A stretch of 64,000 nt of DNA, from positions 12,342 to 76,341 of the forward strand of contig JBFFWQ010000014.1 in assembly GCA_041570195.1 (NCBI GenBank). The letters run 5' to 3'. The position numbers were made by a program, and so were the translations under genes. Of the stretch, positions 45,240 to 54,339 are shown piece after piece. The first letter of the stretch is position 1. Each line of letters starts with the position of its first letter. This DNA is from UBA11865 sp041570195. GTDB lineage: Bacteria > Chloroflexota > Anaerolineae > Promineifilales > Promineifilaceae. A model generated the notes under the pieces. It had not been told where the DNA came from. It saw nothing but the letters and a program-made list of their open reading frames with translations, and searched no databases.

Positions 45240-46418
45240 TTACGCTTGGTAGCCAAATCGCCAGGACTCGTCGTCCATCGGCAGATCTTTCAATCTGGCC
45301 TGGCGCAGCGTCGCCAAGCGGGCCTTGATTTCATCGAGCGAGTCGCCGCCGAGCTTTTCCATGATGGCCTCGGCCATGGTAATGGCCGCCATCGCTTCGC
45401 CGACAACGGCCGCTCGCGGCACGGCGCAGAAATCAGAGCGTTCGTAAACAGTTTCGGCCGCCTGTCCGCTGGCCAAATCGACCGAACGTCGCGGATTTAG
45501 GACGGTAGAGATCGGCTTCATGGCCGCCCGAATGACGATCGCCTCGCCGGTTGTGATCCCGCCTTCGAAACCGCCGGAATGATTTGTCCGCCTGACCAGG
45601 CTACCTTTTTCGTCGCGGAATATCTCGTCGTGCACCTGTGATCCGGGACGCGCAGCATTGGTGAAGGCTGGTCCAATCTCGACCCCCTTTACGGCATGGA
45701 TCGAGCCCACCGACCATAACAAGCGGCCGTCTAGGCGCCGATCCCAGTGGACGTGGCTACCTAATCCCGGCGGCGCGCCTAAAACGACTACTTCAAACAC
45801 ACCACCCAGCGTGTCCTTGGCCTCCATGGTTGCCCGAATACGTAGCCGCATTGGCTCGACGGCATCCGGCACAGGACAGCGAATGTCATTAGATTCAGCG
45901 AAAGCAAAGCGTTGCGGGTAGCCAAGATCGGGTGGGATTGCCGCCTCGACGTCGCCGATAGACGTCACGTAGCTGCCGATATCCATGTTGAGGGCGCCCA
46001 GCAGTTGGCGGCAGATGGCGCCAACCGCCACTCGCGCGGCCGTCTCGCGGGCCGATGCCCGCTCGAGGGCCAAACGCAATTCCCGATATCCGTACTTGAC
46101 GGCTCCAGTTAAGTCAGCGTGCCCCGGGCGAGGGATAGTCATGGGCGGGATGTCTCGCTCGCGCCACTTCGGGTAATCCAGATTAAGGATGCGAACGGCG
46201 ATGGGGCCGCCGGTGGTTTGGCCATTCATGAAACCGGAGGTGATGCGCAGGCTGTCTTTTTCGATCTTCATCCGGCCGCCAGAACCATAACCTTTCTGAC
46301 GCCGGGCCATTTGTTTGTCCAGGGCATCTAGATCCAGGGCTAGACCGGCCGGCACTCCTTCCAAGATGGCCGTCAACTCCGGACCATGCGACTCGCCTGC
46401 GGTGAGAAAGCGAAGCAC
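45240..46418 (-). CDS. aroC: Chorismate synthase
   Basis: GTG 46418 with GAGAGG upstream gives 392 residues starting VLRFLTAGESHGPEL, which matches the family N-terminus; longer starts would overlap the preceding lipoprotein. Signature regions present are GYGSGGRMKIEKD, GFMNGQTTGGPI, PRPGHADLTGA, RASARETAARVAVGA and RTNHSGGFEGGITTGE. It converts EPSP to chorismate using reduced FMN, the last step of the shikimate pathway. No other aro gene is adjacent. It follows the lipoprotein gene by five bases, so both are likely co-transcribed. Confidence 0.95.
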   Translation of the reverse strand: MLRFLTAGESHGPELTAILEGVPAGLALDLDALDKQMARRQKGYGSGGRMKIEKDSLRITSGFMNGQTTGGPIAVRILNLDYPKWRERDIPPMTIPRPGHADLTGAVKYGYRELRLALERASARETAARVAVGAICRQLLGALNMDIGSYVTSIGDVEAAIPPDLGYPQRFAFAESNDIRCPVPDAVEPMRLRIRATMEAKDTLGGVFEVVVLGAPPGLGSHVHWDRRLDGRLLWSVGSIHAVKGVEIGPAFTNAARPGSQVHDEIFRDEKGSLVRRTNHSGGFEGGITTGEAIVIRAAMKPISTVLNPRRSVDLASGQAAETVYERSDFCAVPRAAVVGEAMAAITMAEAIMEKLGGDSLDEIKARLATLRQARLKDLPMDDESWRFGYQA

Positions 46419-46423
46419 TTGAC

Positions 46424-46915
46424 CTATCCTCTCGTCCAGCCAAGCTCGGTAGCCTTGAGAAGATCGTCCGGGCTGATCTGCACGCGATAATGCTCGCTGG
46501 TCGGGCAGCTGCAGGCATCGCACACGTTCAAGGCAATTTCTTCGGCCGCCATCACCGTAATGCCAGCGTCCTCAAGCGCGGCTGTGGCATCTGCCAATTC
46601 GGGAAAGGTCGGCTCCTCGCATTGCTGGCCGACCGGATGCAGAATGACCGCCAGCCCGCCGGGATAGGGATCTTCTGTAGGTAGCGGTTCGGGCAAAGGG
46701 TATCCCGCGTCGCTTTGCGGTATCGTCGGGACTTCTTGGGCCGGATAGGCTGTCGGTTCGGCTGTGGGCGCCTCAACTGGCGGCGCCTCTTCCGTCGGAG
46801 TTTCCTCTACGGGAGGGATCTCTTCGGTCGGCTCAGCTTCTGAATCGCCATTGCAGGCAGTCAACAATGCCGCGACCAGCAGCATGACGGCGACATACAA
46901 TGCTAATCTTTTCAC
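46424..46915 (-). CDS. Small lipoprotein with Glu/Pro/Thr-rich linker
   Basis: GTG 46915, preceded by GGGAGG, gives 163 residues: a clean signal peptide with lipobox LLTAC, an acidic Pro/Glu/Thr linker (about 25-90) and a globular end with four Cys (QCEEP, NVCDACSC). The final ten residues SPDDLLKATELGWTRG are helical. No family recognised. The Cys cluster may form disulfides outside the cell. It is directly upstream of aroC, an unusual pairing without obvious functional link. Confidence 0.75.
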   Translation of the reverse strand: MKRLALYVAVMLLVAALLTACNGDSEAEPTEEIPPVEETPTEEAPPVEAPTAEPTAYPAQEVPTIPQSDAGYPLPEPLPTEDPYPGGLAVILHPVGQQCEEPTFPELADATAALEDAGITVMAAEEIALNVCDACSCPTSEHYRVQISPDDLLKATELGWTRG

Positions 46916-47157
46916 ATCAGCCTCCCTTTTGAATTCGCGCACATGAGCGCACAACTGCCCAGAGCGCATTCAAGTTCACATTGTACCCGCTTCAGCCTCG
47001 AAACGAAATCAACACCCACCGATTACCAGGAGTGCTACTAAGCAAACCAATGTTCAAATAGGAATTAATCTCTTGATTTGGTGCCTTGCCTTCAGAAGAA
47101 CAATCGCAAATCGGCTGCGCATGTGAACTTGAAATCGCGATTGCTCTCCAGACAGAT

Positions 47158-48333
47158 TCAGGCGACGAGGACATACCAGACATGACTTTGCCTGGCTAAT
47201 CTGCGGATTGCTGGCGTCCTGATGCGCTCAGTGCTGTCCTCCAGGATACATTCGACCGCCCATGCGGTGGGTACTGACTGGCCCAACATCTTGTTGACCG
47301 GCAGCCGGATACGAAAATCGGCATAATCGGCCGTTTGTTTCCGCTGCCGCCACGTGCTGTGCTCCAGGCGTTTCGTGCGCCAGGTGGTCTTGATGCCCTC
47401 GCGCCGCACGACCTTGGCCCGAAATGTAATAGGTCTGGCGGCGTCACGCACCAGCGGCGGCTGCGGGCGCTGGAACTTCGGCAAGAAACCGTCGGCGATC
47501 TTGGAACGCTTATAGATCGCCCGTAGCCATTGCTCAGTGCAAACGACACAGAAACCTGAACTGTGACGACGCATCATGCACGTGCTTTGCGGCCGGTAAA
47601 CGCCAAAATTCTCGTAAGCTGCGCCCTGGAAGGCGCCGACCTTGTCGCGATTGCTGGCTGACTCGGGCGTCGGCAGCTCAACATCAGGCGTCAACCAACG
47701 CCACCACTTCGGCCGCTTGGCATTCGTGTCGACGTTTGGCCAGGGAAGGATGTTCGGCAGCGACCAGTCCTTGGCGAAGTCGATATCGGGCAGTTCGCCG
47801 GTATATTCGTCGATGACCTTGGCGATGGTGTGCCCGGCCTCATGAATCATGATCCGGGGAAAATCGCTGGAATTGCGGGAGGCGTAGCCTGCAGTCATCG
47901 AAAATAGGGTTGCGCCGCCACGGCGCGGGGTGTTGACGATCACCAGCAGCTTGTCCCACGGCGCGCCAGATCTGGTGGCGACCAACATGACCCAGGGATC
48001 TGGGCCGATCAATCTGCGCTCGGCAATTGGCGAGAAAAAGGTGCGCAGCGCGGTCTTGGGTTTGGCTGGGGGATCAACGTGCGGATCAATCGCGCCCGAC
48101 TCCTCCGATATGACGTTGATCCGGTGAAAATTGAAGTGTTTGATATAAGTGCGCATTGGCTCGACGCTGGCGAACTCGTCGACGACCTCCTGGGCGTCCT
48201 TATTGAACATCTCCTGCTGGTCGGCCGTGTAGCCATCACCAATGATGGCCACATCCAGCCTGTTGCTAGATGGGCCATTCCTCATCAGCGTTGTAAATCT
48301 GGGTTTGCCCCAATCAATACCAAAGAGCGACAT
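47158..48333 (-). CDS. M64-family (IgA peptidase-like) zinc metallopeptidase
   Basis: The 391-residue protein shows the M64 pattern: LDVAIIGDGYTADQQEMFNKDA, FNFHRINVISEESGAIDP, IVNTPRRGGA and the zinc site MIHEAGHTIAKVIDEY (HExxH plus downstream acid). CMMRRHSSGFCVVC carries the late Met and Cys residues typical of the family. No signal peptide is seen, so it may act inside the cell or be exported otherwise. A C-terminal domain follows the protease domain (about 290-391). The family includes human-gut IgA-cleaving enzymes, but most members have other or unknown substrates. Confidence 0.85.
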   Translation of the reverse strand: MSLFGIDWGKPRFTTLMRNGPSSNRLDVAIIGDGYTADQQEMFNKDAQEVVDEFASVEPMRTYIKHFNFHRINVISEESGAIDPHVDPPAKPKTALRTFFSPIAERRLIGPDPWVMLVATRSGAPWDKLLVIVNTPRRGGATLFSMTAGYASRNSSDFPRIMIHEAGHTIAKVIDEYTGELPDIDFAKDWSLPNILPWPNVDTNAKRPKWWRWLTPDVELPTPESASNRDKVGAFQGAAYENFGVYRPQSTCMMRRHSSGFCVVCTEQWLRAIYKRSKIADGFLPKFQRPQPPLVRDAARPITFRAKVVRREGIKTTWRTKRLEHSTWRQRKQTADYADFRIRLPVNKMLGQSVPTAWAVECILEDSTERIRTPAIRRLARQSHVWYVLVA

Positions 48334-48456
48334 GACTTATCCTCCTATTCCCTTAGACTCTGTTCTTGCATTCTCTCCTGGATGTATTATAAACCGCTGT
48401 CAAGTGGGCAGATTGTTTTCTGCGACACGATCTCACGATGGGAGAAGCAATTCAGA

Positions 48457-48726
48457 ATGAGCAAAGAAACGTTTTTCATCTGCGAATGCGGCAGTACAGT
48501 TCTGGCGATCAGCCACAACTGGACTGAACAGCCGCGCTACGAGCAGATTGGCCAGGCTGACGACGAAGGCCACTATTCGCTCGACGAGCCACTCCAAGTA
48601 GAACATGAGACGATGGACGAGGAATGGGTCGCTTATTGCGGCGGCTGCGGCAAAGGCATAACCGTAGAATGGATCTCAGATCGGCGCGTGCGACTGCTTT
48701 TGGACAACAAAGCCGGCAAGAGCTAA
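48457..48726 (+). CDS. Small Cys-rich (zinc ribbon-like) protein
   Basis: ATG 48457 with GGAGAA upstream gives 89 residues. Cysteine pairs CEC (about residues 9-11) and CGGCG (about 61-65) resemble a split zinc ribbon; the middle is acidic. Family not recognised. The adjacent SDR gene starts eight bases after its stop, so they form an operon. Confidence 0.65.
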   Translation: MSKETFFICECGSTVLAISHNWTEQPRYEQIGQADDEGHYSLDEPLQVEHETMDEEWVAYCGGCGKGITVEWISDRRVRLLLDNKAGKS

Positions 48727-48733
48727 ACAACCC

Positions 48734-49567
48734 ATGAAAATTGTGGTAATAACTGGCAGCACGCGCGGGATAGGTTTTGGCCTAGCCGATTCATTTCTCG
48801 AGATGGGTTGCAGCGTAGTAATAAGCGGCCGAACGCCGGCCGGCGTTGAGGCAGCACGGATCACTTTGCACGAGCAACACGACTCGGAACGAATCCTTGG
48901 CCAGGCGTGCGACGTGACCCAGCCCGCCCAACTCCAGGATCTGTGGACTAAGACGATAGAACGCTTCCAAAGGGTTGACATCTGGATTAACAACGCCGGC
49001 ATCACCAATCGTCTGGCGGAGTTCTGGGAGATCGACCCCGAGGAGGTCGGCAATGTCGTCGATACGAACCTGTTGGGCTCAATGCATGGCGCGCGCGTGG
49101 CTCTCAGAGGCATGCTAGCCCAGGGATACGGCGCTCTCTATAACATGGAAGGCATGGGCAGCACAGGCCGCAAGCAAGGCGGCTTGACCGTGTACGGTAC
49201 GACAAAAGCCGCCATTCGATACTTCACCGACGCCTTGATAGTGGAGACCGAAGATACGCCTATCCTGGTCGGATCGCTCAGTCCCGGTATGGTACCGACC
49301 GGTCTTGTGATCGAGCAGTTTGAAGACAAGCCTGAGTTGTGGCAGAAGTCGAAGCGCGTTCTGGGCATCATCATGGACGACGTGGACACAGTCACACCCT
49401 GGTTGGCCCGCAAAGTGCTAGAAAACGAAGAGCACGGAGCGCGAATCGCCTGGCTAACGCGGCGTAAAATGGCCGGCCGCTTCATTTCCGCTCCCTTCAC
49501 GCGCGGCCGGGAGCTTGGCGACCTGGATGACTACAAAGGTTCAGATTCAAGATCACGACGTGACTAG
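48734..49567 (+). CDS. Short-chain dehydrogenase/reductase (SDR)
   Basis: The 277-residue protein has the SDR cofactor motif TGSTRGIGFG, NNAG (INNAGIT), a Ser-containing NMEGMGS and YGTTK (YxxxK catalytic pair). A Thr/Ser/Arg turn after the first strand and SGRTPAG at the end of the second (Arg) suggest NADP preference. The C-terminal KMAGRFIS tail is family-like. Substrate unknown; its operon partner is the small Cys protein. It is convergent with the metallophosphoesterase gene. Confidence 0.88.
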   Translation: MKIVVITGSTRGIGFGLADSFLEMGCSVVISGRTPAGVEAARITLHEQHDSERILGQACDVTQPAQLQDLWTKTIERFQRVDIWINNAGITNRLAEFWEIDPEEVGNVVDTNLLGSMHGARVALRGMLAQGYGALYNMEGMGSTGRKQGGLTVYGTTKAAIRYFTDALIVETEDTPILVGSLSPGMVPTGLVIEQFEDKPELWQKSKRVLGIIMDDVDTVTPWLARKVLENEEHGARIAWLTRRKMAGRFISAPFTRGRELGDLDDYKGSDSRSRRD

Positions 49568-49595
49568 AGTCGTTGACGGCTGCGAGGGCCGAACT

Positions 49596-50648
49596 CTATC
49601 CTCGAGTTCGAGCTCGGACGGCAAGGGAAACATTCATAGTCGCCGGAGCGAGTGACCGAAGCTTGGCCGCACTCAACAGGGGTACTGATTCGGGAGTATC
49701 TGAGCTGTCAAGCTCTACCCTGACTATCGCGTCGGGATCCAAGGCGTTGAGTTCCTCGTTCATACGATCCATCAGCCCGACGGCGTCCAAACCACTGCCA
49801 TCTACGGTCAAATTTATCATCGGTCTGGTGGGCAACGGTACAAACGTGACTTTCAACTTAGCCCCTGTCCTATCATTCGAGCCGGTCAGATAGACTCTTG
49901 CGTAATGTTTGGTTTCTTCTCGCTCGGCGAATGAAGTTCGCTCAATAGCGCCCGGGTAAATGACCGGCGCAGGCAATTGCCGGCCGGTCAGGTCATGGGT
50001 AAGAAGCTGGTTACGATGTATATGACCGGCCAAGACGGCGTCAAAGGTGCCGGGGATGGCCTGACCAGCAATCACCTCCGGCCCTTTACGAAACGTGTAG
50101 TCGTGTAGCCCGACTTTCGCCCCTTCTACGCTTTGATGCAGACACAGCAGTCTAAATTCGGCATCCACCGCCGAATAATCGCATTCGCGCAAGAGCTGAG
50201 CAAAACTGGCGCCAATCCGCCGGACGAAGGGGAAACCCGAGACGCTAATCCTCGCTCCAGCCAGATCCAGAACGATTGTGCCCGGCCGGTGGAAGATGTG
50301 CAGGTTTGGCATCGCAGTTGCTAAATGAAGAGGGATGCGCGATCGTTCGTGATTACCGGGAACCAAGAACACGGGCACGCCACTTTGAGCTACGTTGGCC
50401 AGGGGAGTGAGGGCCTGATCGACCAACGCGGGCGGCACCTTGCTGCGGAAGAACAGGTCGCCGCCATGTACCACCAAGTCCACTTCGCCGCGCATGGCCG
50501 GCCGTAACGCGCGTTCGAAGTTGGCAAAGAAATCGGGGCCACGACGGCGCCTTGTCACGCGAGGATGCAGTGGCGAATCAAATCCTAAATGGGTATCGGC
50601 CAGTAGTAGGATACGTACATCATCGGCCCTTGCCGTCCCAGGACTCAC
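49596..50648 (-). CDS. SbcD/Mre11-like metallophosphoesterase
   Basis: The 350-residue protein has the phosphoesterase motifs of Mre11/SbcD nucleases: ADTHLGFD, VHGGDLFFRSKVPP, VPGNHERSRIP, CLHQSVEG and AGHIHRNQLL. The C-terminal domain (about 255-350) resembles a capping domain. GTG 50648 is the start. SbcD works with the SbcC ATPase on DNA ends and hairpins, but no sbcC gene is adjacent. It may act on DNA or be a general phosphodiesterase. Confidence 0.85.
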   Translation of the reverse strand: MSPGTARADDVRILLLADTHLGFDSPLHPRVTRRRRGPDFFANFERALRPAMRGEVDLVVHGGDLFFRSKVPPALVDQALTPLANVAQSGVPVFLVPGNHERSRIPLHLATAMPNLHIFHRPGTIVLDLAGARISVSGFPFVRRIGASFAQLLRECDYSAVDAEFRLLCLHQSVEGAKVGLHDYTFRKGPEVIAGQAIPGTFDAVLAGHIHRNQLLTHDLTGRQLPAPVIYPGAIERTSFAEREETKHYARVYLTGSNDRTGAKLKVTFVPLPTRPMINLTVDGSGLDAVGLMDRMNEELNALDPDAIVRVELDSSDTPESVPLLSAAKLRSLAPATMNVSLAVRARTRG

Positions 50649-50895
50649 AGACGGTAACTATTACTTCGCATGGAATCAAACCTGCTGGCAGCGCCTACTC
50701 GTCTTGACTGCCGCAGCCCGATTATGTCCTTCAGCCGCGACCGCGGCAATATCTGGTTCTGAAATTGGCGGCTCGCCGCATACGAAAAGCCGGCCTCCGC
50801 CATCAACATGCCAGCGGACGCCGGTGTTCTTTGGTACTTGCAGATTATTAGACGATTCGACCGGTTAACTAGGCGCCACCAAGTACCTGAACGAT

Positions 50896-51102
50896 CTAGC
50901 CATCCAGGGGTTTCAAGACAAGAGCTGCCGCCCGGGTGGAGGCTCGCCGATAATAGACGACCGCTCTATGGGATGCCCGCGCCAAAAAGCTCGATAGGAT
51001 GGCCGCTGCCGGGCGGCCAACATTGGCCGCCAGCCATCCGGTGGCCGGCGAGGCGCCAGCACGCCTCGTGTTAACAGTATCATCCTGCCGATGGTTATTC
51101 AT
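50896..51102 (-). CDS. Possible small protein of 68 residues
   Basis: The frame has a perfect ribosome binding site (GGAGG, five-base spacing, ATG at 51102). It encodes an Ala/Arg-rich protein with ILSSFLARASHRAVVYY near the middle. No family is recognised and the composition is ambiguous, so it could be non-coding. Confidence 0.35.
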   Translation of the reverse strand: MNNHRQDDTVNTRRAGASPATGWLAANVGRPAAAILSSFLARASHRAVVYYRRASTRAAALVLKPLDG

Positions 51103-51327
51103 GTTGGCCTCCATGCACAGAAGAAGCCTTTCGTCTTCACCAACATTACTGTACCATGTCAAAGACCACCGCTCTGCTAACTTCAATGCGTCAGTGCCGC
51201 AAAGACGGTCACATATATACTATTAACCGTTTTACAATTCGCCTGTTTCACCTATTTGAGCCTAGTCGAATGGGTATGCCGCGCGTTTTTACTGTAGAAT
51301 CATATCATACTACCAGCGCGTAAGTTT

Positions 51328-51459
51328 ATGTCAACTAAAAACCAGCAGCCAGAACCTACTGGGGAAAAAAGCATCCACCATTACGATCAGGGCAAAGAGG
51401 GTACGCGCCTGACCGTCGACATCTGGCCCCTGGAGTTAGCCAAGAACTTTTTGATTTAG
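51328..51459 (+). CDS. Small hydrophilic protein of 43 residues
   Basis: ATG 51328 to TAG 51457-51459 encodes 43 residues with a protein-like, balanced composition (SIHHYDQGKEG, LTVDIWPLELAKNFLI). It falls in the stretch between the divergent small ORF and the second metallophosphoesterase, 30 bases upstream of the latter and in the same direction. A strong ribosome binding site is not seen. Family not recognised. Confidence 0.45.
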   Translation: MSTKNQQPEPTGEKSIHHYDQGKEGTRLTVDIWPLELAKNFLI

Positions 51460-51489
51460 AATGAACCAACCGGAAGCAGAGGTTGAATG

Positions 51490-52623
51490 ATGGCTAGTCA
51501 GAAACTTAGAGGGCGCTACCTCGATCCGTTTCTGGACAGATATGGCAGGTTGCCGACGTTAAAGGAAATCGATCACGCCCGGGTCGCTAGAGCGATGGAT
51601 GCCGCGCTTGCCCGGATCGTGGCTGCCGGCGATGTCATTCAAGTCGACGTACAAACCGATCAGTTCGTCGTTTTTTCTGATCAGCATAAGGGATCTCGAG
51701 ACGGGGCCGACGATTTTTCGGCTGCCGAGCAAACCTATAACCGGGCCATCGCCTACTACAATCGCATGGGCTACACGTTGCTGACGCTGGGCGATGTAGA
51801 AGAGCTTTGGGAGGATCGCCCGCGGCCGGTAATACAAGCCTATCCCAATACCTTTGCGCTAGAAGCTCAATTTCACGCCGAAGGACGATATCAAAGAATC
51901 TGGGGCAACCACGACGACGATTGGCGTTACTCAAAACAAGTCGAACAGTATCTGGCCCCTGTCTATGGCGGCGCCCCACTGAACGTTAGGGAAGGCCTTC
52001 TGGTCAATCTCAGAAACGGCACAGAGCAGCTAGGCAGGCTTCTTCTGGTACATGGTCATCAAGGCACGCTGAAGAGCGACTACTTCGCCGATTTTTCCCG
52101 GAACATGGTCAGGTATCTTTGGCGGCCATTCCAACGCCTGACAAGGATCCCATCCAACACGCCGGCGACCAATTGGCGCCTGCGTCATAGTCACAACATC
52201 GCCATGTATAGTTGGTCGGCCCAACAGGATAAGATGCTACTCATAGCCGGGCATACCCACCGGCCGGTTTTTGAGTCCGTGGTCGACGACAAACAATTAC
52301 AAGCGGAGATTACCGCTGCCCGGGTCATGCTGAAAAAGGCGCCGGCCGACCAGGCGCTCAAGCGCGTTCTTGGCGAGCTAGAGGAAGAACTTGCCTGGGT
52401 CCAGCGGGCCGTCCGAGGTCAGTTCGCTCTGGAGCAAGCGAGCCATCCCTTGAAGCCGAGCTACTACAATACCGGTTGCTGTTGCTACCCGGACGGCAGT
52501 ATCACCGGCGTTGAGATGGTAGCCGGCGAGATCCGCCTCGCACGTTGGAACAAGGGCGACAAGGAGGCTCTAAGGGAAGTGTTGGCCCGAGCCTCATTAG
52601 AAGACGTGTTCGCCGCCTGCTGA
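51490..52623 (+). CDS. Calcineurin-like metallophosphoesterase
   Basis: The 377-residue protein has all metal-site blocks: FSDQHKGSRDG, TLGDVEELWE, IWGNHDDDW, VHGHQG and AGHTHRPVF. The spacing and NTGCCCYPDGSITGVEM near the end match UDP-2,3-diacylglucosamine hydrolase-like or related phosphoesterases, though substrate cannot be set. A charged helical insert (about 270-325) precedes the final strand region. AGAGG favours ATG 51490 over the neighbouring 51487. A 43-residue ORF lies upstream. Confidence 0.85.
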   Translation: MASQKLRGRYLDPFLDRYGRLPTLKEIDHARVARAMDAALARIVAAGDVIQVDVQTDQFVVFSDQHKGSRDGADDFSAAEQTYNRAIAYYNRMGYTLLTLGDVEELWEDRPRPVIQAYPNTFALEAQFHAEGRYQRIWGNHDDDWRYSKQVEQYLAPVYGGAPLNVREGLLVNLRNGTEQLGRLLLVHGHQGTLKSDYFADFSRNMVRYLWRPFQRLTRIPSNTPATNWRLRHSHNIAMYSWSAQQDKMLLIAGHTHRPVFESVVDDKQLQAEITAARVMLKKAPADQALKRVLGELEEELAWVQRAVRGQFALEQASHPLKPSYYNTGCCCYPDGSITGVEMVAGEIRLARWNKGDKEALREVLARASLEDVFAAC

Positions 52624-52714
52624 GATCTCACGCCTTCAGCGCGTAGATGGCTCTTCGACTCCCCTTATATGCCGCCTTGAAGCTCAGCCGTCTTTCTTCC
52701 TGGGCTGGCCTTGT

Positions 52715-53194
52715 CTACAATGTCACGCCCAGAGTATCCGCCAGTTGGCTCATGGCCGCTCTTTCTTGATCGCTGACCCGGGTGGCGCCTATGCCTAGGA
52801 ATCCTCCTTCTCTGGACGCTTCGGCCGTCTTGGTGGCAATGTCAATCAAATACGCCTTGAATGCTTCGGCTTCCTCTGGCGATTTGCTCTCTACGATCCG
52901 AGCCGCGCTATGGCAGTGCTTCAATATGTCCTTCATGACGGCGCCAGGTCCTTCTTTAGTTGGCAATTCAGGCATCTGGGCCTTATCCTTACCAGATATC
53001 GCCCGGCCGATATCGCGAATCAGCTCTGTCTCCGATGTTTGACCATAGGCATTTATCGTCGTCGCGATGGCGGCCGACTCTTTGATGGAGCCAAATACGG
53101 CCGGGTCCGAAGTAATCACCAGCATGCCGGCCAACAGCGGTGCAGTGACGACCACTTGCCATTCTTCCGCGATGTAGTCTTTCTGGGTACTCAT
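52715..53194 (-). CDS. Conserved small protein with C-terminal GGFLGIGATRVSDQE motif
   Basis: The 159-residue acidic, helical protein contains AEEWQVVVTAPLLAGMLVITSDP near the N-terminus and the recurrent motif GGFLGIGATRVSDQERAA at about 132-149. The motif recalls small bacterial proteins of unknown function in which a GG-FLG-GG-x-VS-E-x segment precedes a terminal helix. No signal peptide or membrane segment was seen. It lies 18 bases downstream of the TrmB-like regulator on the same strand and so is probably co-transcribed with it. Confidence 0.7.
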   Translation of the reverse strand: MSTQKDYIAEEWQVVVTAPLLAGMLVITSDPAVFGSIKESAAIATTINAYGQTSETELIRDIGRAISGKDKAQMPELPTKEGPGAVMKDILKHCHSAARIVESKSPEEAEAFKAYLIDIATKTAEASREGGFLGIGATRVSDQERAAMSQLADTLGVTL

Positions 53195-53212
53195 TCATCT
53201 TCTCCTTGTCTA

Positions 53213-54001
53213 TCATATGGCCAGACTCTCGAAGATCTGCCTGTCTTCGTCGTCAAGCCTGGCCAGTAAATCGGGCCCTAGTTTGGTATAAATGCGCTGT
53301 GTGAACAACTCCATCCAAACGAATTGCCGGGCTATCAATACCAGGTCGGGATTGCTGGTGATGGTAGCTCGCATCTCGTGCTGGACGCTCATGCTGGCGA
53401 TGAGGACTTCCCCGTTCTCCACGGCCACCAGTAACAGCCCAGTCAATCCCTGAAGTTCGCTTTCCAGTGGTGGGTGGTGGGCCACCCGGCCGCACTCTAG
53501 CTTGCCCTGGCCGGTCAGCAATACATTGGTTTCCAGGCCCCGGTCGCAGACGGCGACGATATCGTCTCGCAAAGCTTCCAGATCCTGATCGGTCAACACC
53601 AGAAACACGGCAGAATCCGCCCGGCGAATCAGTTGCGCGCCATAGGACAAAGCGGACTGCCGGCCGCGAACCGACCAGACCCGGTCATCCCCAGTATGGC
53701 TGTACAATTCCTCCAGCCCAAGACGAAGGGCGCCGACGAGTCGCTCGTGATTGCTTTGATGTTGATCTAGAAATGTTTGGGGCGGCAAAGGCCGGTAAAG
53801 CGTCGCTCGTCCCTCCACAGTTTCCAATACAAGCCCCCGGCCATGTAGACGGCCCAAAGTTTCGTAAACCATCGAGCGCGGCACGCCGGAACTCTTGCTG
53901 AGTTGATATCCTGTGGCTGGATTCTGACTCAAAAGAGCCAGGTAAACCTTGGCCTCATATTCAGTGAAGCCGATGCGCGTCATTTGGTCTAGCAGATCCA
54001 C
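53213..54001 (-). CDS. TrmB-family transcriptional regulator
   Basis: GTG 54001 with AAAGGA seven bases upstream gives 262 residues, beginning just before the winged-helix DNA-binding domain (TRIGFTEYEAKVYLALLSQNPATGYQLSKSSGVPRSMVYETLGRLHGRGLV). The longer frame to 54196 has no similarity. The C-terminal part (about 100-240) resembles the TrmB effector-binding/PLD-like domain with IRRADSAVFLVLTD. TrmB regulators often control sugar transport and metabolism in archaea and bacteria. Downstream is a small conserved protein, so the regulator may control that operon or its own transcription. Confidence 0.85.
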   Translation of the reverse strand: MDLLDQMTRIGFTEYEAKVYLALLSQNPATGYQLSKSSGVPRSMVYETLGRLHGRGLVLETVEGRATLYRPLPPQTFLDQHQSNHERLVGALRLGLEELYSHTGDDRVWSVRGRQSALSYGAQLIRRADSAVFLVLTDQDLEALRDDIVAVCDRGLETNVLLTGQGKLECGRVAHHPPLESELQGLTGLLLVAVENGEVLIASMSVQHEMRATITSNPDLVLIARQFVWMELFTQRIYTKLGPDLLARLDDEDRQIFESLAI

Positions 54002-54339
54002 TTGGCCATCCTTTGCTAACGATACCGCGTCTAGAAACTGAATCTGGATGATGCGATATGCTGTCCCGACCGATACTACTCCAAGCTGACCCCTATCATA
54101 TCTCGAATCGGCCGGATTGACCGACCACACCGAGCGACCAGGTATAATAGGGATCGTCGAGAAGTAGAGTGAAAGAATGCATAGCCTCACGCCCAACCTC
54201 TTTACAAAGCCCGGTCTCGCGGAGTATCATATATGTGATTGGCTTCCATCTGGCGGGCATCGATTTGTTATACGCAACCACTGGAATCGGCGGTGCCCTT
54301 GCTACGGAAGCATGGAGCGACGGTAAGTCGGAAACGACG
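54002..54339. other. 338-base region without a confident gene
   Basis: It holds upstream extensions of the two flanking frames that lack family similarity, and a TATAAT at 54144-54149 with TTGACC 20 bases before it, which is too far for a standard promoter. It is divergent between the TrmB-like regulator and the lipoprotein gene. Confidence 0.5.
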
